64,000 bases of DNA from DASPSR01 sp035516175 (lineage in GTDB: Bacteria; Nitrospirota; UBA9217). The stretch lies in assembly GCA_035516175.1 (NCBI GenBank), contig DATJAO010000038.1:1-64000 (forward strand), given 5' to 3'. Under the pieces are notes generated by a model. That model was not told the DNA's origin. It made no database searches and worked only from the letters and a program-made list of their open reading frames with translations. The first letter of the stretch is position 1, and every line of letters begins with the position of its first letter. Shown piece after piece: positions 27,610 to 36,664 of the stretch. The translations under genes were made by a program, and so were the position numbers.

Positions 27610-28872
27610 ATGTACATTCTTTACAATATACTGTTGGTCCTGCTGACACTTCTCCTGTCCCCGGTCATTCTATTCAAACTTATCACCGTGCCGAAGTACC
27701 GCGGCGGCATATCTCAAAAGTTAGGACGCATACGAAAGCGGGTCCGAAAGGTAGTCCAGGGTACACGGCCCATCTGGGTGCATGCCGTATCAGTGGGCGA
27801 AGTCATGGCCGCTCATCCTCTCATCCGCGAACTGAAGAAAAAATACCCCGCCAGGAAGCTGATTCTCTCCACGGTCACGGTCACCGGCAATCATACTGCG
27901 TACCAGCGGGTTCCGGAGGCCGATGCAGTGTTCTTTTTCCCCTTTGATTTCCCATGGGTCGTGCGCAGAGTAATACGCGGAATCAACCCTGCTATCGTGC
28001 TCGTGGCGGAAACGGAGCTCTGGCCCAATTTTTTCCGGGAACTGAAGAGGGCGGACATCCCTTCGGCTGTGATCAATGGACGGATATCTCCGCGCTCGTT
28101 CAGGAATTACATGAAATTTAGAAAATTCTTTAGCCAGGTTTTTTCGAATGTATCCCTCTTTTGCATGCAGTCTGCAGATGATGCGGCGCGGATAAAGGAA
28201 ATTGGTGCTCCGCTCGATAGAGTGATTGTCACGGGAAACCTCAAATTTGACCAGAAGATTCCGGCGAATCAGCCAAGCCCTGTCCAGATACCAAAAGGCA
28301 GTAAGGTCATAACCGCGGGAAGCACACACCGGGGGGAGGAAGTCGCACTGCTTGACGTATTCAGGGGATTGCGGGAAAAGTTCCCTGAGTTGATTCTTAT
28401 CATTGCCCCACGTCATCCGGAGAGGTTCGATGAAGTTGAAGGGTTGATCAACAAGGCAGGGTATGAATGTCAGCGGAGAACGAGGTTACAAGGGACAATC
28501 AAAGACGTGCTTCTTCTTGATACCATCGGCGAACTGCGTTCATTCTACGGTATCTGTGACCTTGCTTTCGTCGGTGGCAGCCTCGTCAAGGTCGGAGGCC
28601 ATAATCTCCTAGAACCTGCGGCAATGAAAAAACCTGTTATTTTCAGCCGTTATATGTTTAACTTTAAAGAAATATCTGAGGCCCTTATCTCTGCCGGCGG
28701 CGGTATACTCGTTAAAGATAAGGATGAACTTTATGTTCAGGCCGAAAAGCTGTTGTCAGACAAAAACAATGCATGGCAAATCGGGAGCAAGGCGTTCACA
28801 GTAATCGAGGCAAATTCCGGGGCAACGAAAAGGACGATCGACGCTGTCTGCAAGCTCATACGTGAAAACTAA
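27610..28872 (+). CDS. waaA: 3-deoxy-D-manno-octulosonic acid transferase
   Basis: WaaA (KdtA) adds Kdo residues to lipid IVA at the inner membrane. The 420-residue GT30 protein has an N-terminal membrane anchor (about 1-22), RGGISQKLGR, IWVHAVSVGEVMAAHPLI (about 57-74), and the C-terminal donor site with AGSTHRGEE (about 236) and FVGGSLVKVGGHNLLEPAA (about 319-337). Length is normal. Its last 11 bp overlap the lpxK start. Confidence 0.96.
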   Translation: MYILYNILLVLLTLLLSPVILFKLITVPKYRGGISQKLGRIRKRVRKVVQGTRPIWVHAVSVGEVMAAHPLIRELKKKYPARKLILSTVTVTGNHTAYQRVPEADAVFFFPFDFPWVVRRVIRGINPAIVLVAETELWPNFFRELKRADIPSAVINGRISPRSFRNYMKFRKFFSQVFSNVSLFCMQSADDAARIKEIGAPLDRVIVTGNLKFDQKIPANQPSPVQIPKGSKVITAGSTHRGEEVALLDVFRGLREKFPELILIIAPRHPERFDEVEGLINKAGYECQRRTRLQGTIKDVLLLDTIGELRSFYGICDLAFVGGSLVKVGGHNLLEPAAMKKPVIFSRYMFNFKEISEALISAGGGILVKDKDELYVQAEKLLSDKNNAWQIGSKAFTVIEANSGATKRTIDAVCKLIREN

Positions 28873-29941
28873 AGCGCATTCTTATATCAAAGACGTCATA
28901 TACGGGAGGAAAAAATCACTTTCCGTTGGGGCGTTCCTGCGGCTGCTCTCTGTGTTTTACGCCCTCGCCATCCGTCTTCGCCACATGTTCTATGCCATCG
29001 GATTGTTTCGACGGCAAAGCCTGGCGCTGAAGGTTATATCTGTCGGCAATATTACCCTTGGTGGCACAGGAAAAACGCCGACGGTGATACAAATAGCAGG
29101 ACTGCTGCTTAAGAACCAGAGGCATCCCGTAGTCATAAGCAGAGGATACGGAAGGGAAAATGAGTCTGACATCGTGGTCGTCTCTGACGGGCGGAACATC
29201 CTCGCAGACGCGAAGAAGGGTGGGGATGAGCCCGTTCTGATCAGCTCCGTGCTTTCGGGCGTCCCGGTTGTCGTAGGCAGTGACAGGTATATGGCCGCTG
29301 TTTTCGCACAACAGAGGTTCGACACCGATACTGTCGTTCTTGATGACGGTTTTCAGCACATCCGCTTAAAGAGGGACCTTGACATCGTGCTGGTCGATGC
29401 CGTCGACCCGTTCGGGAACGGGAAGCTTTTTCCCGCAGGAGTATTGAGAGAACCGCTCACCGCGCTCACACGGGCGCATGTCGTACTCATTACCGCTGCG
29501 GATAAAGAGGAGGGACTGGAGGAGCTCAAACGCATCATCCGGCGGAACACAAGGGCAAGAATATTCACCGCGCGGCAGGTTCCTGCAGACATCACCGACA
29601 TTACATCCGGTGATACCAGGCCGTATACTGCGCTTCGAGGGACAACCGTCCTCGCATTTTCGGGTATTGCACGGCCGGCATCGTTTACAACGCTCCTCCG
29701 CACGCTCGGCGCCGACATAAGGGCAGAGATTGCATATCCTGACCATCACGCCTATAATAAATCTGAGGTAACGGCACTGTTTAAGAAGGCTGCGGAGGCG
29801 AAAGTCAGCATGATCATCACTACGGAGAAGGACGCCGTGAAGCTAAAACCCTGGCACCCCGATGGCATTTGGGCGCTCAGGCTCGAGATGAATATAGTTG
29901 AGAACAATGAGTGGGAAGAGGTATTATTACAAAGGTTATGA
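28862..29941 (+). CDS. lpxK: Tetraacyldisaccharide 4'-kinase
   Basis: LpxK phosphorylates the 4' position of the lipid A disaccharide. The 359-residue protein has a membrane-proximal N terminus, a P-loop in VGNITLGGTGKTPTVIQIA (about residues 60-78), SRGYGRE, and VVLDDGFQH (about 158-166), the family signature. GTG at 28862 is used as start, inside the waaA 3' end. It ends in an ATGA overlap with the following phosphatase gene. Confidence 0.95.
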   Translation: MKTKAHSYIKDVIYGRKKSLSVGAFLRLLSVFYALAIRLRHMFYAIGLFRRQSLALKVISVGNITLGGTGKTPTVIQIAGLLLKNQRHPVVISRGYGRENESDIVVVSDGRNILADAKKGGDEPVLISSVLSGVPVVVGSDRYMAAVFAQQRFDTDTVVLDDGFQHIRLKRDLDIVLVDAVDPFGNGKLFPAGVLREPLTALTRAHVVLITAADKEEGLEELKRIIRRNTRARIFTARQVPADITDITSGDTRPYTALRGTTVLAFSGIARPASFTTLLRTLGADIRAEIAYPDHHAYNKSEVTALFKKAAEAKVSMIITTEKDAVKLKPWHPDGIWALRLEMNIVENNEWEEVLLQRL

Positions 29942-30519
29942 ACAAGGCGGTGTTTCTCGACAGAGATGGTACGGTGAATGAGGAAGTGGGTTACCTCACA
30001 GACCTGAGCAGGCTTCGTCTTATCGCCGGAGCTGGTGCGGCGATCAAACGTCTGAACCACGCGGGCTACAGGGTGATCCTCGTAACGAACCAGTCGGGAG
30101 TGGCCAGGGGATATTTCCCGGAGTCCCTGGTTCATGAGGCGCATGAGCGTCTCACCAATATGCTGCGGGAGGAGGGAGCCGTCCTTGATGGTATCTATTA
30201 CTGCCCGCACCATCCCAGTGCAGGCAATGCGAACTATACCATGGCCTGCGATTGCAGAAAGCCGGGGACCGGTTTAATCGACAAAGCGGCGATGGACTTC
30301 GATATAGATATCAAGCGTTCATTTATGATCGGGGATAAGTGGAGTGATGTTGAGCTTGCACAGCGGGCGGGTGTTCATGCTATACTGGTCATGAGCGGTT
30401 TTGCGCCCGATGATCCGGGGAATAAAAGACCGGATTACGTCCCGGACCCTGACTATACCGCGGCTAATATTGCGGAGGCTGTGGACTGGATCATACGCCG
30501 CGAACCGGTTAAGAAATAA
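29938..30519 (+). CDS. gmhB: D-glycero-manno-heptose 1,7-bisphosphate 7-phosphatase-like HAD enzyme
   Basis: A 193-residue HAD-superfamily phosphatase of the GmhB/HisB-N type, which removes the 7-phosphate in ADP-heptose synthesis for the LPS core. The nucleophile motif is AVFLDRDGTVNEE (about residues 4-16), motif II is VTNQSGVARGYF, and the zinc-site residues appear in YYCPHHPS and CDCRKPG. Motif IV is IGDKWSDVELA. ATG 29938 (ATGA overlap with lpxK) is preferred over the in-frame GTG at 29911, which is inside lpxK. No other heptose genes are nearby. Confidence 0.9.
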   Translation: MNKAVFLDRDGTVNEEVGYLTDLSRLRLIAGAGAAIKRLNHAGYRVILVTNQSGVARGYFPESLVHEAHERLTNMLREEGAVLDGIYYCPHHPSAGNANYTMACDCRKPGTGLIDKAAMDFDIDIKRSFMIGDKWSDVELAQRAGVHAILVMSGFAPDDPGNKRPDYVPDPDYTAANIAEAVDWIIRREPVKK

Positions 30520-30537
30520 AGAGCGGCTTTCCGCAAG

Positions 30538-31716
30538 ATGGATGTTGGCCAGGTTTTCATTATGAAAAAGCCCATCACTCTCGACCGCAAATCGCTTTTT
30601 GCGAACAGGTGCAGGATCGTTATTAAAGTCGGCAGCGCGGTTCTTGCATCGTCCGAATCGGGGCTCGATGAAGCACGCATAGGGCGGCTCGCATCGGAGA
30701 TCGCGGCTCTCATGGAGCAGGGCCGGGAGATACTCCTCGTTTCGTCGGGCGCGATAGCTGCAGGCCTCGCAAAGCTCGGTATCACCAAAAAGAAGGGGAT
30801 GCCGCTTTCGGTGAAACAGGCTGCGGCGGCCATCGGCCAGTCGGGCCTCATGTGGATGTATGAGAAGACCTTCGGCGCATATGGCAGAAAGGTCGCCCAG
30901 GTGCTCCTGACACGTGAAGATCTCTCGAACCGGACCCGATTTTTAAATGCGAGAAACACGCTCCAGACGTTGCTCGGTTACGGCGTTGTTCCGGTCATTA
31001 ATGAAAATGACACGGTATCCGTGGACGAGATCAAGTTCGGCGACAATGACAACCTCTCGGGCATGGTCGTACATCTTGCCGACGCTGACCTGCTCGTCAT
31101 TCTCTCTGACATCGATGGCCTCTATACTGCTGATCCCAAGCTTGATCCTTCCGCGGAGCTTGTCCCTGTTGTCGAGAAGATTACAGCAGAACTAGAGCGC
31201 GTGGCTGGGGACGCGCAGACACTCGTGGGCACGGGCGGCATGCGTTCCAAGATCATGACCGCGAAGAAGGTCGGCGCCTTCGGCGCGCCCATGGTGATCG
31301 TGAACGGGAAAAAGCCGGGTATTCTCCAGACACTATTCGATGGAAAGCAGGTTGGCACGCTTTTCCTGCCGAAGCTCGAGAAGCAGCATAGTCGCAAGCA
31401 CTGGATCGCATATACAGTCTGTACAGCCGGCAAAGTCGTAGTTGATAATGGAGCGCGCGAAGCGCTCGTGAGTAAGGGGAAAAGCCTTCTGCCTGGCGGT
31501 GTGGTCCGGGTGGAAGGGAATTTCAAGTTAGGAGATTGCGTGGCCTGTGTCGATCTCAAGGGCATTGAGTTCGCGCGAGGGCTCACCAAGTATTCCTCGA
31601 CAGATCTTGACAGGATCAAGGGACTCAAGACTTCACAGATCGAGCCCATTCTCGGGCATAAGGACTATGATGAGGTGATCCACCGGGATGATATGGTAAT
31701 ACTGTCGCATCAATGA
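30538..31716 (+). CDS. proB: Glutamate 5-kinase
   Basis: ProB carries out the first step of proline synthesis. The amino-acid-kinase domain shows VIKVGSAVL (about residue 28), LLVSSGAIAAGLAKLG, INENDTVSVDEIKFGDND (about 156-173) and GTGGMRSKI. A C-terminal PUA domain (about residues 295-380, with GVVRVEGNF) completes the 392-residue protein, the long PUA-containing form. The ATG at 30538 is used; ATG 30562 would shorten it by eight residues, and neither has a strong Shine-Dalgarno. proA follows after one intervening gene. Confidence 0.95.
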   Translation: MDVGQVFIMKKPITLDRKSLFANRCRIVIKVGSAVLASSESGLDEARIGRLASEIAALMEQGREILLVSSGAIAAGLAKLGITKKKGMPLSVKQAAAAIGQSGLMWMYEKTFGAYGRKVAQVLLTREDLSNRTRFLNARNTLQTLLGYGVVPVINENDTVSVDEIKFGDNDNLSGMVVHLADADLLVILSDIDGLYTADPKLDPSAELVPVVEKITAELERVAGDAQTLVGTGGMRSKIMTAKKVGAFGAPMVIVNGKKPGILQTLFDGKQVGTLFLPKLEKQHSRKHWIAYTVCTAGKVVVDNGAREALVSKGKSLLPGGVVRVEGNFKLGDCVACVDLKGIEFARGLTKYSSTDLDRIKGLKTSQIEPILGHKDYDEVIHRDDMVILSHQ

Positions 31717-31731
31717 AAATTAAAAGAGGTA

Positions 31732-32253
31732 ATGCGAAAGTTGAGAATAAAAAAAATCCTATGTGTTACGCTGCTGCAATTCCTGCTCTTCTCTTCAGCC
31801 TTTGCGCTCACGGTCAATGATCCTGCGCCTATGTTCTCGCTCCGGGACATCAAAGAGAAAGATTTTTATCTGAGCGACCTTGTGGGCCCAACAAAAAAAG
31901 AGAACAGCAACGGCGTTATCCTGAGCTTCTTTGCCTCCTGGTGCACGCCGTGCAGAAACGAGCTCAAGATCATCAACTCGCTCGTAGATGAGATGAAAGA
32001 TAAAGGCATCGAGATCGTCATCGTAGGGTTCAAAGAAGATCCCGACACGATTGGGACGCTGCTCGCTGAACTGAAAGTTAACAAGCCGGTTGTCCTGTGC
32101 GACCGGGATGGCAAGGTCGGTGAAACTTATGGGGTCAGATTTCTACCAACAACATTTTTCATCGGATCGGATGGAATAGTGAAGAACGTCGCCTTCGGCG
32201 AGATCAAGGATGAAAGAGAGTTGAGGGAGAAGGCAGGTAAACTCTCGAAATAA
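31732..32253 (+). CDS. TlpA-like periplasmic thioredoxin-fold protein
   Basis: A 173-residue exported thioredoxin-like protein. A signal peptide ends at SSAFA (about residue 24). The AhpC/TSA-Redoxin-type fold has the active site FFASWCTPCRNEL (CTPC, about residue 65) and the cis-Pro segment FLPTTFFIG (about 139). TlpA/ResA relatives reduce disulfides in cytochrome c maturation or other exported proteins. It sits between proB and proA with short gaps (15 and 24 bp), an unusual insertion, so co-transcription is likely although no functional link to proline is apparent. Confidence 0.88.
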   Translation: MRKLRIKKILCVTLLQFLLFSSAFALTVNDPAPMFSLRDIKEKDFYLSDLVGPTKKENSNGVILSFFASWCTPCRNELKIINSLVDEMKDKGIEIVIVGFKEDPDTIGTLLAELKVNKPVVLCDRDGKVGETYGVRFLPTTFFIGSDGIVKNVAFGEIKDERELREKAGKLSK

Positions 32254-32277
32254 TCATGCAAATGACAGGAGGTACTT

Positions 32278-33534
32278 TTGGATATCAAGCAGTATGTATT
32301 GGAAAAGGCAAAAAGGGCCAAAACGGCATCACGGTCGCTGGCCAACATCTCGACCGAAATAAAAAACAATGCGCTCTTCAAAATGGCGGCGGGGCTCGAG
32401 AGGGAAGCTGATAAACTTATCGCCGAGAACAAAAAGGACCTGACGGCGGCAGAGAAGAAAGGGCTGTCAAAGGCCATGATCGACCGGCTGACCTTGAACC
32501 CCGATCGAATCAAAGCCATGGCAGACGGCCTCCGTGAGGTAGCGGCGCTCCCGGATCCCGTGGGCGAGGTGCTCAGGATGTGGCGCAGGCCGAACGGCAT
32601 GGAGGTGGGCAGGATGCGCGTACCCATCGGGCTTATCGGCATCATTTATGAATCCCGGCCCAATGTGACTGCGGATTCGGCCGCGCTCTGTCTCAAATCC
32701 GGTAACGCAGTCTTGCTCCGCGGAGGCTCCGAGGCTGTGCATTCCAACACCGCAATCGTCGAGGTGCTCTCAAAGGCAGGTGCTGAAGCAGGTATCCCCG
32801 AAGGAGCGGTTTCATTCATCGAGAACCCCGACCGGACCTGCGTCATGGAAATGCTCAAACTCAATCAATTCATCGACCTCATCATCCCACGCGGCGGTGA
32901 GGGGCTCATACGTATGGTATCGGACAACTCAACGATACCGGTCATCAAGCACGATAAAGGCATCTGCCATGTGTACGTTGACAGCAAGGCTGATCTCAAA
33001 ATGGCGGAGGAAATATGTTTCAACGCCAAGGTCCAGCGGCCGGGCACCTGTAATGCCATGGAGACAATGCTCGTGCATCAGGACGTGGCCAAAACATTCC
33101 TTCCAGCCATCATCGGCCGGATGAAAAAAGCCGGCGTCGAGATCCGTGGATGTGAGAAGACCAGGGCGATCGTGCCCGATATCAAGGCGGCCACGGACAA
33201 GGACTGGGACACGGAGTATAACGACCTGATCCTGAACGTAAAGGTTATCGAAAGCATGGAGGCTGCGATGGAGCATATTGCAGCGCATGGGTCGCAGCAT
33301 TCGGAAGCCATTATCTCCAATGATTACCAAAATGCACGCCGTTTCCAGCGAGAAGTCGACGCCTCTGCTGTATTCGTGAACGCCTCCACGCGACTGAACG
33401 ACGGCTTTGAGTTCGGTCTCGGTGCTGAGATCGGCATATCAACAACCAGGATCCATGCTCGCGGGCCAATGGGTTTGGAAGAGCTCACATCGACCAAGTT
33501 TATTGTGTCCGGGAACGGACAAATCAGAAAGTAG
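32278..33534 (+). CDS. proA: Gamma-glutamyl phosphate reductase
   Basis: ProA reduces gamma-glutamyl phosphate to glutamate semialdehyde in proline synthesis. The 418-residue aldehyde-dehydrogenase-fold protein has GLIGIIYESRPNVTADSAAL (about residues 121-140), the catalytic Cys in CFNAKVQRPGTCNAMET, and AVFVNASTRLNDGFEFGLGAEIG written here only as its NASTRLNDGFEFG core. The start codon is TTG at 32278, with a strong GGAGGT at 32268-32273 four bases upstream. That spacing decides the start. Confidence 0.96.
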   Translation: MDIKQYVLEKAKRAKTASRSLANISTEIKNNALFKMAAGLEREADKLIAENKKDLTAAEKKGLSKAMIDRLTLNPDRIKAMADGLREVAALPDPVGEVLRMWRRPNGMEVGRMRVPIGLIGIIYESRPNVTADSAALCLKSGNAVLLRGGSEAVHSNTAIVEVLSKAGAEAGIPEGAVSFIENPDRTCVMEMLKLNQFIDLIIPRGGEGLIRMVSDNSTIPVIKHDKGICHVYVDSKADLKMAEEICFNAKVQRPGTCNAMETMLVHQDVAKTFLPAIIGRMKKAGVEIRGCEKTRAIVPDIKAATDKDWDTEYNDLILNVKVIESMEAAMEHIAAHGSQHSEAIISNDYQNARRFQREVDASAVFVNASTRLNDGFEFGLGAEIGISTTRIHARGPMGLEELTSTKFIVSGNGQIRK

Positions 33535-33536
33535 TC

Positions 33537-33618
33537 AAGAGTTTAATGGGTCAAGCGTCTATGGGAGATGAGAGACGAGTGAGTAATTTAATAAACGCTT
33601 GGGGCTCTCTAAACTCTT
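33537..33618. repeat. Nested inverted repeat in the proA-nadD gap
   Basis: AAGAGTTTA (33537-33545) is the reverse complement of TAAACTCTT (33610-33618). Inside them AAGCGT (33553-33558) matches ACGCTT (33595-33600). The symmetric element fills the gap and lacks a T-tract, so it is not a standard terminator. It resembles a small palindromic repeat or a relic of one. Confidence 0.6.
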
Positions 33619-33641
33619 CAGACTGATCATCAGGAGAGCAA

Positions 33642-34301
33642 TTGGCACAGAAATTCGCCATCCTCGGCGGTACATTCAATCCCATACACTATGGTCATCT
33701 TGCAGCAGCGGAAGAGATCCGTGACAGATTAAAGCTGGAGCGGGTTCTGTTCATTCCCTCCTATCTTCCTCCGCACAAGCACGAAGAAGACATGCCGTCG
33801 GCCATCCAGCGTCTTGAAATGGTGCGCCTTGCGACTGCCGGCAATCCTCACTTTACGGTTTCTGACATCGAAGTAAAGCGCGGAGGAAAGTCCTATACCG
33901 TTGAGACAGTGAAGGCATTGCGCACGATGCATCCGGAAACGGAATTCTACTTTATTACAGGTCTTGACTCATTTCTTGAAATCCGGACATGGAATCAATG
34001 GGAGCGGCTTCTCAGGCTGTGCAGTTTTGTTGTGCTTTCGAGACCAGGCTACCGGTTTGCCGACCTCGCGAAAATCGATTTCATGAAAGGGACTGCCAAA
34101 GAACTTGCGGGACTGGACAACGGTGAACTGGTGCACGCGGTATTCCAGCCGGAAGGTTTCAATATCTGCATGGAAATGATCCCTCTCTACGACATATCAT
34201 CAACCGATATCCGGAACAGAATCCGTGAATCCAGGACCGTTAAATATCACTTGCCTGAAGCCGTCGAAAACTATATAATAAAAAACAAGTTATATGCATA
34301 A
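33642..34301 (+). CDS. nadD: Nicotinate-nucleotide adenylyltransferase
   Basis: NadD makes deamido-NAD from NaMN and ATP. The 219-residue nucleotidyltransferase-fold protein shows AILGGTFNPIHYGHLAAAEE (about residues 5-24, with the HxGH-type motif), FITGLDSFLEIRTW, and the C-terminal ISSTDIRNRI (about 187-196). The start is TTG at 33642, preceded by CAGGAGAG. The stop overlaps the rsfS start. The nadD-rsfS-rlmH order is common. Confidence 0.96.
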   Translation: MAQKFAILGGTFNPIHYGHLAAAEEIRDRLKLERVLFIPSYLPPHKHEEDMPSAIQRLEMVRLATAGNPHFTVSDIEVKRGGKSYTVETVKALRTMHPETEFYFITGLDSFLEIRTWNQWERLLRLCSFVVLSRPGYRFADLAKIDFMKGTAKELAGLDNGELVHAVFQPEGFNICMEMIPLYDISSTDIRNRIRESRTVKYHLPEAVENYIIKNKLYA

Positions 34302-34671
34302 TTCGTTTGAAGATGCGCAGCTGTGCGCAGAGGCTGCGGACAACAAGAAAGCATTCGATATCATTATTCTCGACCTCCGCGAGCTCACCTACATAACCGA
34401 TTATTTCGTTATCTGTTCGGGGAGCAATACCACGCAGGTATCTGCCATCTCAGACTGGATCGGCCAGACTCTCGCGAAGACCGGAGCTCATCCTTCTCAT
34501 ATAGAGGGGCAGGCGGAATCGAGCTGGGTGCTCATGGACTACGGAGATTTCGTCGTACACATTTTCGATGAGCAGACCAGAGCATATTACGCCTTGGAGA
34601 AGCTCTGGGGAGATGCCGCCAAGGTGCCTTTTACATCCCGGCTCAAGGCCCTGCAGGGCACCACTCCATGA
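34294..34671 (+). CDS. rsfS: Ribosomal silencing factor RsfS
   Basis: RsfS binds L14 on the 50S subunit and blocks subunit joining under nutrient stress. The 125-residue protein has the family blocks DIIILDLRELTYITDYFVIC (about residues 22-41), IEGQAESSWVLMDYGDFVVH (about 71-90) and YALEKLWGDA. The ATG at 34294 overlaps nadD. It ends in an ATGA overlap with rlmH (34668-34671). Confidence 0.96.
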   Translation: MHNSFEDAQLCAEAADNKKAFDIIILDLRELTYITDYFVICSGSNTTQVSAISDWIGQTLAKTGAHPSHIEGQAESSWVLMDYGDFVVHIFDEQTRAYYALEKLWGDAAKVPFTSRLKALQGTTP

Positions 34672-35138
34672 AACTGCGCATCATCTGCATGGGGAAAACC
34701 AGGGAACGCTTTATCCAGGAAGGGATTCAGAAATATCTGCGATACCTGAAGCCGTATGCAGGCATAGAAATGCTGGAGCTCAAAGAGGAGAAAATTAAGG
34801 ACCTTAAAAATGCTCCGATCGTGAGGAAGAAGGAAGCCGAAAAGATATTCAGATCCCTCCCGGAAGGAACGTTCTTGGCGACATTGGATGAGCGGGGAGA
34901 AGAATTCACTTCTCATGAGTTTGCAGGATTCATGAACGCTATCATGGAGTCCGGCGTGAGGGAAGTAGTGTTCGTAATCGGTGGTGCAATGGGGCTGGAT
35001 GAGCAGGTTACGGTGCGCGCGAACAAGGTGATTGCGATGTCCCGCTGGACACTCACCCATGAGATGGCGAGGCTTGTGCTGCTGGAGCAAATCTACCGGG
35101 CGTTTACAATTATCAAGGGTAAGACATATCACCACTAA
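34668..35138 (+). CDS. rlmH: 23S rRNA (pseudouridine1915-N3)-methyltransferase
   Basis: RlmH is a SPOUT methyltransferase that modifies position 1915 of 23S rRNA. The 156-residue product begins MKLRIICMGKTRERFIQEG and ends with the knot and substrate motifs FVIGGAMGLDE (about residues 103-113) and the strongly conserved YRAFTIIKGKTYHH. Length is exactly in the family range. It is translationally coupled to rsfS. Confidence 0.97.
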   Translation: MKLRIICMGKTRERFIQEGIQKYLRYLKPYAGIEMLELKEEKIKDLKNAPIVRKKEAEKIFRSLPEGTFLATLDERGEEFTSHEFAGFMNAIMESGVREVVFVIGGAMGLDEQVTVRANKVIAMSRWTLTHEMARLVLLEQIYRAFTIIKGKTYHH

Positions 35139-35204
35139 GACTGGTCGGCACCCCGGTTATCCACCGCCCGATCGGGTTTATTTCTATATGAGAAAGGATC
35201 AGGG

Positions 35205-36512
35205 ATGAGATTCTTCGTTTCAATTCTGATAATCCTGCTGCTGGTACTCGTGGTCCTCCTGAGGGAGTTCAATCAGGAGATCATCACGTTCCACCTCCTT
35301 CCCTCCAAGTCCTACGAGATTTCCAAGTCGACGCTCTTTCTCATTTCACTCTCCATCGGGGCTGGGGTCATTTTCATCCTCTACCTGCTGCGCGATGTTA
35401 AACGGTTCCTCCGCGGTCTCAGCGTGCAGCGCGAGCAGAAGAAACGTTCCAAGATTCAGGAACTTTACACCAAAGGTCTCAACTCCCTGCTTGCAAAGCG
35501 AAACCCCGAGGCCATGAGCTTCTTTCAGAAGGTGCTCGCCATCGATCCAGACCACGTCGACACGCTTCTCCGCATGGGCATCGGTCTGCTCCGCGAGAAG
35601 AATCCGCAGGAAGCCATCCTTCTGCATCAGAAGGCCCTGAGCCTGGACAGTGACAACCAGGAAGTTATGTTCTCTCTCGCAGCTGATTATGAAGAGGCGA
35701 AACGTTATGACGAGGCCCTTAAGGTATATAAAGAGATCCTCTCCAGAGACTCATCCAACCTTACTGCCCTGATCAGGATGCGCGATTTGTACCAGCGACT
35801 CAACTATTGGGAGGATCTATACGAGACACAGCGCCAACTCCTAGCCAACCCACTCTCACCGTCTGAACAGGAGGTGGAACACCGCAAACTCGTCGGGTTC
35901 AAGTACGAGTTCGGCCGTTCCCAGCTCGAGGCGGGAGACCGGGAACGTGCACGGAGAACATTTCGCGGTGTCATCAAGCTCGACAAGGATTTTATCCCAG
36001 CCTATCTGGGACTCGGTGAGGTTTACCTTGAAGAAGATAAGGTCAAGGAAGCAGCCGAGCTCTGGGAAAAGGCATATAAGATGACGTCCTCGACCCTGCT
36101 GCTCCACCGTCTTGAAGATCTCTATTTAAAGCAGGGGGAGCCAGGCAAGGTGATAGAAATCTACAAACAAGCTGTCAATTGGAAGCCTCAAGACATCACG
36201 CTCACGTTTTTCCTCGGGAAGCTATACTATCGTCTTGAGATGGTCGACGAGGCATTTGATATCCTGTCCTCCGTGGACTGGGGAGATAAGGATTTTCCCG
36301 ATGTACACAAACTGCTCGGGAACATCTACTTGCGCAGAGGCTCTCTGGGACTGGCCGCCTCAGAATTCAAAAAAGCGCTCGGTTTCCGAAAACAGATTAT
36401 CATTCCCTATGTGTGTTCCAACTGCAAACTGCGAACCACAGACTGGTCCGGCCGCTGCCCGAACTGCGGCAAGTGGAACACCTTGGGCGTGAATCTCGAA
36501 AAGACCTGTTAA
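35205..36512 (+). CDS. LapA-LapB-like fusion: two TM helices, TPRs and C-terminal zinc ribbon
   Basis: A 435-residue membrane-anchored TPR protein. Two hydrophobic segments (about residues 3-20 and 44-63), separated by FNQEIITFHLLPSKSYEIS, look like the LapA/DUF1049 domain. They are followed by about eight TPR-like repeats (about 85-390) and a rubredoxin-like C terminus with CSNC and CPNC (about 403-424), the hallmark of LapB (YciM). In E. coli LapA and LapB are separate proteins; LapB, with FtsH, adjusts LpxC levels and coordinates LPS synthesis. Here both appear in one chain. A regulatory role in LPS assembly is inferred from this architecture and from the large lpx block nearby. Confidence 0.82.
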   Translation: MRFFVSILIILLLVLVVLLREFNQEIITFHLLPSKSYEISKSTLFLISLSIGAGVIFILYLLRDVKRFLRGLSVQREQKKRSKIQELYTKGLNSLLAKRNPEAMSFFQKVLAIDPDHVDTLLRMGIGLLREKNPQEAILLHQKALSLDSDNQEVMFSLAADYEEAKRYDEALKVYKEILSRDSSNLTALIRMRDLYQRLNYWEDLYETQRQLLANPLSPSEQEVEHRKLVGFKYEFGRSQLEAGDRERARRTFRGVIKLDKDFIPAYLGLGEVYLEEDKVKEAAELWEKAYKMTSSTLLLHRLEDLYLKQGEPGKVIEIYKQAVNWKPQDITLTFFLGKLYYRLEMVDEAFDILSSVDWGDKDFPDVHKLLGNIYLRRGSLGLAASEFKKALGFRKQIIIPYVCSNCKLRTTDWSGRCPNCGKWNTLGVNLEKTC

Positions 36513-36664
36513 AAGCAGTAAATCCCACGCATTATGCTTCTCTAACAGACAGGCTCCATAGGTAACCCAAGACCGTTTTGCACATTATTTACTCACTCGT
36601 ATGAAGATGCTATGTGAGATTGTGATCCCCGGATCTGAACTTTCTCATGGGATAAGGAGTTTGG

